Shown in pieces: positions 29,586 to 37,833 of a stretch of 37,833 bases of DNA (positions within the stretch are counted from its first letter, which is position 1; each line of letters starts with the position of its first letter). The position numbers were made by a program, and so were the translations under genes. The notes under the pieces were generated by a model. The model saw nothing but the letters and a program-made list of their open reading frames with translations, did no database searches and was not told the DNA's origin. The stretch is from Hypsibius dujardini (taxonomy: Eukaryota; Tardigrada; Eutardigrada; Parachela; Hypsibiidae), in contig LRSR01001427.1 in NCBI GenBank assembly GCA_001579985.1, positions 1 through 37,833 on the forward strand, in the 5' to 3' direction.

Positions 29586-32042
29586 ATGGCTGGATTCGGA
29601 GGACCTGATGCTTTTCATCTGATGAGCTCTACCGTGGTGGAATCGGACGGCAAGATACCAAAGAAATCAAATCCCCCGAAGAAGCCCCAAGAAACTGACG
29701 AAGCTAAAAAAAGGTAGGTGAAAAATAGTCTCGCAATTTTCTTCCTCAGACATTATTTTTAGGGCGAAGGATCTTCGACAGGCGGTGGAGGAGCGTGTGT
29801 CAGCGGAGAAGCGTGCGCATCAAACCGTTCTTCTACTCATTGAGGACCATGTTACCGTCCAAGTTCTACAGGATGCGGTATGTCGGTTGATCGGTTGATT
29901 GATTGATCAGGGGCGAATTCTTAGATTATTGTTGTCTGAACGGAAACAAACCTGGTCAGGCTGGTCTTATTTGTCTATCGTTTCTAACAATGTTGATTGT
30001 GTTTTTTTCAGGCGAAATTTATTGACGGGAATTATTACGGTGACATTGTGACGGAGCGGGCTATCGATAAGTTGTGCGGATATCCCATCTGTCCGAACCG
30101 TCTTAAATGTGTATGAAATCAATCAATCAGTCGAATTTGTATCAAATCAATCAATCAGTCGAATCTGTATCAAATCAATCAATCAGTCGAATGTGTATCA
30201 AATCAATCAATCAGTCGAATGTGCATCAAATCAATCAATCAGTCGAATAACGAAGTGAGACCTGCTTTGATGAATTCCTCATCCCCGATGGTGATTTCTA
30301 GGACCCTTACTCAAGCAAGCAGCAGTATCAGATTAACGTTTCAACGAACACGGTTTATGATGTTGCTGAACGAAAGGTACGGAACTGTTGTTGTCTAGAT
30401 ATATACTGTAGAGATAGAAACCGGCAGCGGATTTTAAATAAATTTTTTCAATCACAAAATACTAATCGAAATTTGAAGATATATTTGTATTTAAAAGTTT
30501 AAAATTACTTTGTGTATTACAACATTCTATTGATTTGTTGATTGATGGAATTGAATTTACTGATTTGCTGTGCTTTTCGTAGTGCTTCTGCAGCAGCCGC
30601 TGTTATGCAGCATCGGTCCTGTACCAGAAGCAGCTCTCCGAGACCCCCGTCTGGCTTCGCGCTAACGAACGAATGGAAAAGGTTCGCGCACTTCAGCCGG
30701 GCGAAGTGAGGTGGGTTAAAACATCAGAGGCAAATCCTCCGGTTTCCTAATGGAATTGTCTCAGAATTACGTACACCTTCTAATCTGTTCAGTAAGGTTG
30801 AGTTTCACCATTTCCCCATTTTCCCAACGGAATGGGATGGGACGTCCTATTTCCCATCTCGTTGGCCCATCTTGGGATGGGGAGTGGGAAGCATGGGCCC
30901 ATGGGAAGATTTGGAAAGTGGTTGAGATGAATTTTTGCTTGGGAGCCAGGCGTGGGCTAGGGGCGCCCCCTACCCACCCCCTAGCCCCCAAGCAAAACGC
31001 TTTCCAAACATTCCCAGGGGCTAGGAACGCCCCTGCCCACCCCCAGCCCCAAGCAAAATCTTTCCCAACCTTGCCTGGGGTGGGCTAGGGCGCCCTCTAC
31101 TCACCCCTCGGCCCCCAAGCTAAACGCTTTCCCAAACCTTCCCAAATATCCCCATTGGGTCCACATTTCCCATCAGATCCCATGGGAATTCCATTCCCAA
31201 TCCCAATCCCGTTCCCAAACGCTGTCAGACCTTGGGAACCCAATCATGCTGTTCAGTGTGTTCATGTTCTGCATCCCATAGTGGAGTCCATGGGAAGTCC
31301 ATCAATCTCCTGGAAGACGATGCTGTCAGTAAGTTTGCCGCGGAATTGAAGGCCCTGAACCTCCGTGATGAAGAGGATACGAGGAAAGGGCTCGGATCTT
31401 CAAGTGGAACGAAAGCGACAGTTTTTCCGAAAACTGTCGGCCCTGATGACTCCTCCAAGAGGTGAGAATTATTGCTGGTCCCAGTTCCGAGTTTGGTTAT
31501 CGGTCGGATTGCCTACTTTCCTATCAGGTCTGCTTTTCTGCAAGTTAAGTTCTGTATGGTGAAGAGGGATTCCAATTTTTGTTTGGTTTTTGTACCTTGT
31601 GCGAGTTCCGCCCGTTGTTTTACTTTTTATGCTGAAAACGCATGAGCATGAATGTACAGTCAACGACAAGATTGAATACACTGGGGGCCCGAGGTATGGG
31701 CAAAAGGGGCGGAGCAGGGGGTGGTCAGGTGGTTGAGTACACTGGAGGGTCCGGGGTATGGGCAAAAGGGGCGGAGCAGGGGGTGGTCAGGTGGTTGAGT
31801 GCACTGAAGGGTCCGGGGTATGGGCAAAAGGGGCGGAGCAGGGGGTGGTCAGGTGGTTGGTTGTTCGATTGTTTGAAAACCACCCCCTGGCCCGCCCCTT
31901 TTGCCCATACGCCGGACCCTCCAGTGTACTCAATCTTGTCGTTGATTGTACCAGGAATCGACTCATAAAGCCAAAAATTACTTGCAGGGAAGACCAGGAC
32001 CAGTTGTACCTCGTCAAGGAGAAGGCCATGGATACAGAGTGA
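29586..32042 (+). CDS. RPAP2: RNA polymerase II-associated protein 2 (Rtr1-type CTD phosphatase), 7 exons
   Basis: Rtr1/RPAP2 proteins bind RNA polymerase II, dephosphorylate Ser5 of the CTD and help with polymerase nuclear import. Exons are 29586-29713, 29763-29877, 30012-30110, 30302-30376, 30583-30710, 31282-31461 and 31988-32042. All are GT-AG and phase-consistent, giving 259 aa. The zinc domain is complete: CGYPIC (C103, C108) and CFCSSRC (C142, C146) supply the four ligands, with YQINVSTNTVYDVAERK between them. ETPVWLR follows, as in the family. The length is close to yeast Rtr1 (226) and much shorter than human RPAP2 (612), so the long C-terminal region is absent. Introns 3, 5 and 6 each hold different repeats. 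It lies head to head with the TOM6-like gene. Confidence 0.92.
30111..30246. repeat. 29-bp tandem repeat in RPAP2 intron 3
   Basis: Five units of AAATCAATCAATCAGTCGAA plus TGTGTATC, starting directly at the splice donor. Confidence 0.85.
30945..31150. repeat. ~64-bp GC-rich tandem repeat in RPAP2 intron 5
   Basis: Three units beginning GGGCTAGGGGCGCCCCCTAC-like and continuing through CACCCCCTAGCCCCCAAGC to AAACGCTTTCCCAA. They lie inside a larger region (about 30800-31240) rich in CCCAT/ATGGG that can fold on itself. The GC content is far above the neighbouring introns. Confidence 0.75.
31657..31948. mobile_element. MITE family M1, copy 2 (RPAP2 intron 6)
   Basis: Begins CAGTCAACGACAAGATTGA and ends TCAATCTTGTCGTTGATTG, flanked by TA at 31655-31656 and 31949-31950, as for Tc1/mariner derivatives. 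Inside are three forward copies of the GGGTCCGGGGTATGGGCAAA plus GGGGCGGAGCAGGGGGTGGTC unit and one inverted copy next to the right end. Copy 1 in RAB6 intron 3 has two forward units, so the array has changed length between copies. Long open frames here are artefacts of the GC-rich repeats. Confidence 0.8.
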
Positions 32043-32587
32043 CTCACTGCAAACGAACCGCCCGGTTGCTTATTCATTGTTGTACTCAATGAATGATATC
32101 CGTGATGGAACCAGTACACAATAACGTCAGCATTGTGTGGGTTTGGTACTCTTGTCTGCCTGCCGTGTAGGGAAGTGTAAACTTTTAATGGAAAGTACGA
32201 GTACTGACCACACCTCTTCCCTTAATTCGTGCAGTCGATGGCCACTTGACCCATGCCCTTGTCTTTTATCTCTACACGGATGTTCCCGAATTTTACCCGT
32301 TTCCACTTGATGGCCCATGGCCAGACTCTGACTGGTCCAGGGAAGATTCTGACTGGTCCAGGGAAGATTCTGACTGGTCCAGGGAAGATTCTGACTGGTC
32401 CAGGCCAGATTCTGACTGGTCGAGAAAGTTTTACGTAACCAATGTTCTCATTATTTAGTTTGTCTTTTGCCACTTTTCTTGTCAGTTGCAGCGCGTAATA
32501 ATAAAAACTTTCTCCCATTTTCTGTATTTCGTTCCCCTCCGAAATCTCGTTCCATTAGCCGCTGGTCGGCCGCCTGACTCAGGGACC
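32043..32587. other. Intergenic stretch RPAP2 to ZP gene
   Basis: RPAP2 3' flank and promoter of the ZP gene, with a 21-bp tandem repeat in the middle. No gene is otherwise supported. Confidence 0.5.
32325..32427. repeat. 21-bp tandem repeat, in-frame heptads
   Basis: Five units of TCTGACTGGTCCAGGGAAGA-type sequence, almost identical. One plus frame (about 32246-32458) stays open and would read DSDWSRE repeats. There is no other support for coding. Confidence 0.85.
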
Positions 32588-35500
32588 ATGTGTAGGATGT
32601 TTGCGTACATTTTACTAGTCTCGGTGAGTCTTGCTCGACACATTTCACATCGACGATTTTAATTCGAACTGCTTAAAAGATTTGAATTTAAAATTTCGAA
32701 ATCTCAATTTAAACAACATGATTGCTCTTCTTAGGTTTATTTGATTGCCGTCGGGGGAGCAGTCGAAATGAAAGCCAACGCCACCGTTGCGGCTCCACAA
32801 GCGCGGCAATTCGAGGAGCTGGGTTTCGCTTCCTTCCCCAGCTACGGATTTGCGCACCGCGAACCGATGTCATCCGGAAACGGCCAGGATCCCTGGGCTA
32901 GTCCGTTGCCGGACTACCTCGTCAAGAGCATGAATTCGCCTCGTCAGCAGAAGGCTGCCGATGGCCCGCCGGCCACTTCTCCGAATTCCGACAGTCGGCC
33001 CGTTCCGGTGAAGAACAACTACAAAGTGGCTGTCAGCTGCGGGGACGACGACATGTCGGTGCGGATGGAATTCGAAAGACCGTTTCACGGCCTTGTCTAC
33101 AGCAAAGGTACGTCGAAAATTGTGGTCAGACACGCAGTCGTCTAATTTGAAGACATTGGGATGGCTAGACCAATAAATATTCGGCAAACGAATTTTCAGT
33201 ATTAGACATAACGCAGAGGTTGTCCAGCGCACTGACTGTCTGACAGGTATTCAGACACGCGTTATCAGGGAGACCATGTACAGCCACAGGAGCGATTTAC
33301 TTAATCGTTCAGATCCAGACATTCAGACTGCCTAACCGTCAGGCAGACAAATCGTCATTTCAGACAGACATTATGGTAGGCAAATTTGCTCCTTGTTATC
33401 GTTCAGACCGGAATCATCTATACATTCCTGTCATCCAGACAGGCTTTTATGTTACTCGAACGAAAACAGTTATCCAAACTTGTGTGTCATTCGGAGTGTC
33501 GGAACAGACACAAAATCATTCACAGACATTCCGGTCAGACAGACAGATCTTCGTTATTTATGGCCACTCAAAAAAGACAGTGAAATTCCGGCGGTCCAGG
33601 CAGGTTTTGGTGCCACCATCCAATACCGAATCAGACCTATTTCGCATTGCAGGGTATTTCAACAAGCCGGAGTGCGTGTTCGTCCACGGAGACAACCGCT
33701 CGACCGTCTTCAACTTCGCCATCGGCTACAACACCTGCGGTTCCACCAACCGCTCCGCCCAAGCCCAAGCCTCCCGATCTACCACAACAACAGCGGCATC
33801 AACCACCACGTCAACTACTCCCCTCCCAACCACGACCACCGCTCGCCCAACGTTCGTCACATGGCCTACTCAACCCGTCGCCTCCACGGCAGCGCCACGT
33901 GTCGTCCAGCCAGCCTTTGTTCCACAAGCTCCGGCCCAGGTGAATCCCCTCTTCAACCAACAGCTCTACCAACCTCAGCAGCAGCTCAACCAACCTCAGC
34001 AGCAGCTCAACCAACCTCAGCAGCAGTATCTCCCGTCGAATGTCAACCCATACGCGCAGATTCCGACTAACCTCCTCCCCACCGGAATGCTGGGTTACCC
34101 GCAGCAGCAACTGTACAACGGAGGTTATCCGGCTCAGCAGCAGCTGATCTATCCGCAACAGGGTCAAGGCTACGTGAACAATGGACTGCTGTATCCGGGA
34201 GTGCAGAACAACAATTTGGGGCTGTACGGCGGAGTGGCTGGGTATGGGCCACTGGGGCGAGAGATGGAGGATGACCTGCCGGCGGTGGACATGCGGTGGG
34301 TGGAGAATACCCTGCTGGTGCAGCAGGACGGAAACGTGCAGGACGCAATGGATGACGCCAAGTCGTTGCAGTGTGAATGGCGTGAAAGGTTCGAACGCCA
34401 TTGGCGATAGTTTCAGTTCTTGGCTTGACTGTTCTGTATTTTTGTCTGAATGTCCAGTGGAAGCTATTCTCACAGCCTTAATCCTACTTGTCTGTCTGTG
34501 TGTTTTTTGAACTCTTGCATTCTTTGTCTTGTCTTTTTTTGTGATTCGGAAACCGATTTAGTCGGATTGGATCTTCGTTCGTTGTTTGGCTACTATCTGT
34601 CTGCCTTCATTCCTCGTTTGTGGGCAATCTGCCTGGGTGAATCTTGCCTGACTGGAACTTCCTTCTGTGTTTGTCTGTGAAGTGTCTGCCTGGGTGAATC
34701 TTGCCTGACTGGAGCTTCCTTTTGCGTTTGTCTGTGAAGTGTCTGCCTGAGTTAATCTTGCCTGACTAAAAATTTTGTCTGTGCCTGCGTTTGTCTGTGA
34801 AGTGTCTGCCTGGGTGAATCTTTTCTGACTGGAACTTCCGTCTGTGTCTGCACAGTAATTGTCTGTAGACCCTCCGAATCTACCGTTTCTTTGGGTGTAG
34901 AATATTTGTCTGACTGAATAGTCCGTCTTTGTCTGAACGCTGTCTGTCTGATTTCTCTCTCCCCGCCGGAATCTGATTTCTTTTCCTGTGCAGAATTCTG
35001 CGTAAATATTTGGCGACATCTCGTTTTAATCTTAGTGCATGTGTTTGGTGACGCTTCGTTTCCTCCTGTTTTCAGATACAACAAGAAGATCGTCACGGAA
35101 GGCTACAAAGTCGAGATGGCAGACGTGGTGCGCGCCTCATTCCCCGGAGACAATGTTGGATCATACATGCAAATCAAGTCCGGTCTGGGTCCACTCTCCC
35201 CGGAAGCCAAGGGTGTCATCCGGATCGGCAGTCCTCTCACCCTGGTGGTCGGCCTGACCAATTCCTCCAGTAAATTTGATCTGATGGTGCACAGCTGCTA
35301 CGCCAAGAGCGTCGGCACCACGCCCAGTATCCCTCTGGTGGACGAAAACGGCTGCGTCCTGCGCGACAAGTACCTGGGACCGTTTGTCACCTATACCGAC
35401 CCGGAGCAGCACTTTGGCGGGAACAAAGTCGTCTTTGCTTACTTTCAGGTATTTTTTAAGCTTATTTTGGAAAATTTTCATTATTACAATTAAATCGATC

Positions 35501-36777
35501 TTTCTGTTTAACCCGTTGACGCCAGGTGCCAGATCGGACACGATTTGAGTGCCAGAAGTATTTTTTCAACACGTTCCACTCTGTGTGCTTTCAGGCCTTC
35601 AAGTTCCCCGACAGCACGGAGGTCGACGTGGAGTGCTCGGTGACGATCTGTCGGACAGCCTGTCCGGCGCAGTGTTTCGGCCGGTACAAGGGAGCCGACG
35701 GTCAGTATGTCAGCAACTGGACGTTGAAAGACACGAAAAAGTCCATTGCGTCGTCGGAGGATGGAGGAGGGAAGATTCAGGAAGTCGGCGTGGGAAGTGG
35801 CATGCGCGGGCGGAGTGCAGCGAACGACTTGTTCAGTCAGGGCCGGATCCTTCAAGCGTTGGAGCGACGGTTGAACGAAGTGAATGGACCGCAGCAGCGG
35901 GAAGTGAAGGTGCAGTCTGGGTCGCCTTTTCTGTTGAACTCACCGAAATTTCTGCAACTGCGAGAGGTACGCTTTCTCTGGTCACTCTTGCTGTTTTGGA
36001 TGAACTTCTCATTCCGATCGACCTTATTTTGTCTGACTGAATCAGCTGTTTCGCATCTTGACACATTTCCTCACCTTTCTTTGTTAGCTCACCAACGACA
36101 GTTCCGACGCTCCCGTCCTGAAGAAGATGAAACGGCAAGTCTCCCACGACTCCTCCGATGTCGGTCTCCGAAAGAAACTCACCGTCATCTACCCCAGCGA
36201 CACTGTCGGCACCAAGGACCAATTCCTCCTGGTCAGCCCGAACGCCCCTCAGCAATGGCTTTCACCGACGTCCACCCAGACACAACCGACTCCGTTCACT
36301 ACCACCCAGACAACCAGCTCAGCCACTACCACCCAGACACCATCGACTCCGTCTACTACCACCCAGGCACAACCGACTCCGTCTACTACCACCCAGACAA
36401 TCAGCTCAGCCACTACCCCTGAACCGACTTTAACTTCCACCGTCGACCTCTTCCCAGTCGTTAAGTCCGCCCCGGCTGTGTTTCAGTTAACCGGCAGGCA
36501 TCAAGTCTCCGGCAGCCCGCTGGAAATGGTCACTCAGACACCGGTTGTCTACACCGTGCCTGACTACTACCAGCATGTCTGTCTGCCGTTGATTGGGTTG
36601 ATTGGCGCCGGGCTGATTGCGGGATTGGCGATTCTCGGGGCGCTGCTGTGTGGGGCGTGTATGTGCCACAAGTACCGACGGCAGCTGAAGCGGAACAAGC
36701 AGAGCTTCAGCCCCATCTACTCGAACCCGCGACCGGTGGCGACGCCTGTGTCGCGGCACTACCTCTCGGACATCTGA
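32588..36777 (+). CDS. ZP-domain transmembrane protein, Miniature/Dusky-like, 6 exons
   Basis: Zona pellucida proteins polymerise at the apical surface. In arthropods the Miniature/Dusky/Dusky-like group attaches epidermis to cuticle and shapes it. Exons are 32588-32623, 32735-33107, 33653-34388, 35076-35448, 35595-35966 and 36088-36777, frame-consistent, giving 859 aa. A signal peptide is predicted at 1 to about 22 (FAYILLVSVYLIAVGGA). ZP-N begins near 110 (VAVSCGDDDMSVRMEF, then CVFVHG and YNTCGS). A Thr/Pro/Gln-rich insert (about 168-348) with LNQPQQQ repeats splits the N-terminal half. VENTLLVQ and LQC (377) resume the domain. ZP-C carries FPGDNVGSYMQI, RIGSPLTLVV, AFKFP and ECSVTICRTACPAQC. 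A furin-type site KMKR lies at about 643-646, a mucin-like TTTQT stretch at about 690-745, a TM helix at about 795-820 and a short basic tail after it. Orthology within the group is not settled. Confidence 0.88.
34600..34860. repeat. ~59-bp tandem repeat in ZP gene intron 3
   Basis: Four imperfect units containing GTGAAGTGTCTGCCTGGGTG, AATCTTGCCTGACTGGAACT and TCCTTCTGTGTTTGTCT. Long minus-strand open frames across it are artefacts. Confidence 0.85.
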
Positions 36778-37564
36778 CTGACCCGCCTTTACGGCATCGA
36801 TGAGGTCGCCCATTCTTACCCTATTGTGGATTATAAAATTTGAAGACTTGTTTCGGGCTTGTTTTGCCTTTTTTTGTTTCTTTGCACTATTTTTTTATTA
36901 GTATTATAAAATATACATGTGATTTCAGTAATCGAAATAGGACTATTCCGTATTATTTTATTATCGAGCCGACAGCTCAAATTAGGTATTCGGTATGTTG
37001 CTTGGCTGGGATGATGTCATTCTTTTAAGGTTGAAGTGATTAGAGAAAGAGAAAACGTTCGTTAGGTCTTTTGATCCTCATAAACTGTACGTGATTTTGT
37101 GATTAGGAAAGTAAAGATGTACAGCAGAAGCATCTGCGCTTGATGGATTCAGTTCCGGTTGGATCATGCTCGATCGTGCTCGTACTTTCTGCGTGCGTAT
37201 CAGTTTTTCTGCCGTTGGAGGTATTGAGTATGCAGCTTGTGTGCGCTAATTGCCGAGCTGTGATGATTGTCGTTTTTTTGGTCCACTTTTGTGTGGTGCT
37301 GGAGAGTCATAAGGAATTATCTTACGGTCTTAATGTGATCAGCCAAGACGGAGAAGTGAAGGTGGGGTGCCGTGGAAATGTTGGTCAGCGGTCTGCGCGT
37401 TTGGTTTCGCTCGACCTAGACCCGCGTCGCATTCGTTGACGGCCGAGAATTTTGACCCAGATGCATACGTTTCATGACTTCTGGGATTTCTTTGAATGTG
37501 CCTGTTTACTGCAGAATCGGCTTGAGTCACCGTGACTAATCGGCACTGTTGGCGATCATAGTAT
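36778..37564. other. 3' flank of the ZP gene, non-coding
   Basis: Presumed 3' UTR and intergenic DNA. A 99-codon open frame at about 37140-37439 begins with hydrophobic residues but has no recognisable family or splice context and is not called. Confidence 0.45.
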
Positions 37565-37664
37565 CAGGTAGGCAAGCAGAGATGCAGACAGACAGATAGA
37601 TAGACACAAAAAGATAGACAAATACACAGACAGGCAGACCGACCGACCGAACAACCAACAAACC

Positions 37665-37704
<40 letters not shown>

Positions 37705-37833
37705 CACCGACACACCGACAGACAGACAAACAAACAGACAGACAGATAGACAGACAGATAGACAGACAGTCAGACAGACAAACAAATGCACACACAGGCA
37801 GACCGACCGACCGAACAACCAACAAACCGATAG
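37565..37833. repeat. (GACA)n array with a 164-bp higher-order repeat
   Basis: CAGA-type tetranucleotides to the window end. The segment CAGGCAGACCGACCGACCGA followed by ACAACCAACAAACCGATAG occurs at 37631-37668 and again at 37795-37832, so the microsatellite is organised in longer tandem units. It continues past the window. Confidence 0.85.

Noticed and set aside
30111-30246. Regularly spaced repeats that might suggest a CRISPR array
   Set aside because: Units are contiguous tandem copies without unique spacers, in a eukaryotic intron.
30750-31088. 112-codon plus-strand open frame, Pro/Gly-rich
   Set aside because: Lies wholly in RPAP2 intron 5 and consists of the 64-bp GC-rich repeat.
31642-32119. 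Gly/Trp-rich open frames on both strands
   Set aside because: They are translations of the GC-rich units of the intronic MITE.
32206-32220. GACCACACCTCTT matching the end of repeat family R1
   Set aside because: Only 13 bp match and the flanks do not continue the similarity.
33811-34473. 220-codon minus-strand open frame
   Set aside because: Antisense shadow of the ZP gene's large exon 3; Leu/Val-rich because it mirrors CAG/CAA codons.
34558-35019. Minus-strand open frame with SSSQARFTQADTSQTN repeats
   Set aside because: Translation of the 59-bp tandem repeat in an intron of the ZP gene; no start context or neighbours.
37140-37439. 99-codon open frame with a hydrophobic start
   Set aside because: No family, splice support or conserved motif; similar chance frames occur elsewhere in the non-coding parts.

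Overview
The window is nuclear DNA from an animal. Protein-coding genes are split by short GT-AG introns, intergenic spaces are large, and (GATT)n, (TGTC)n and (GACACA)n microsatellites occur throughout, along with several families of small inverted-repeat transposons. A transmembrane ZP-domain protein resembling the arthropod Miniature/Dusky/Dusky-like cuticle group suggests an ecdysozoan, perhaps a panarthropod (arthropod or tardigrade). The sequence alone does not settle the species.

Positions 1 to about 16.2 kb are transposon-rich. They hold a broken Maverick/Polinton-type protein-primed DNA polymerase B (1-1804), a decayed fungal-type MFS sugar-transporter exon (about 2818-3025), and a decayed LINE-like retrotransposon on the minus strand (about 3190-6600). 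The LINE is split by a 572-bp non-autonomous hAT element (4790-5361) with a visible 8-bp target duplication. Further right are two TA-flanked miniature elements (7717-7818, 15445-15826), two inverted pairs of dispersed repeats (9424-9660 with 13410-13713; about 13840-13980 with 14998-15160), a transposon-like repeat ORF remnant (about 11165-11690) and two orphan exons (8810-9208).

From 16.7 to 37 kb the window is gene-bearing. In order: GNPAT, peroxisomal dihydroxyacetone-phosphate acyltransferase (+, 5 exons, 678 aa); a repeat-rich gap of about 3.3 kb; an unnamed 389-aa protein with tandem transposase-like helix-turn-helix repeats (+, 4 exons); RAB6 (-, 4 exons, 209 aa); NDUFA7 of respiratory complex I (+, 1 exon, 120 aa); a TOM6-like mitochondrial import subunit (-, 2 exons, 79 aa); RPAP2/Rtr1, the RNA polymerase II CTD phosphatase (+, 7 exons, 259 aa); and the ZP-domain membrane protein (+, 6 exons, 859 aa). 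All exon joins were checked by phase and conserve the reading frame.

The RAB6-NDUFA7-TOM6-RPAP2 block is compact and alternates in strand: two head-to-head pairs and one tail-to-tail pair. Two of its genes serve mitochondria. The genes do not form a single pathway and look like ordinary housekeeping neighbours. The clearest unusual items are the hAT element carrying five AACCGGTT sites, the tandem-HTH gene with a uORF overlapping its start codon, the foldback element next to the GNPAT start, the GNPAT C-terminus without a recognisable PTS1, and a TA-flanked MITE family present in introns of two neighbouring genes.
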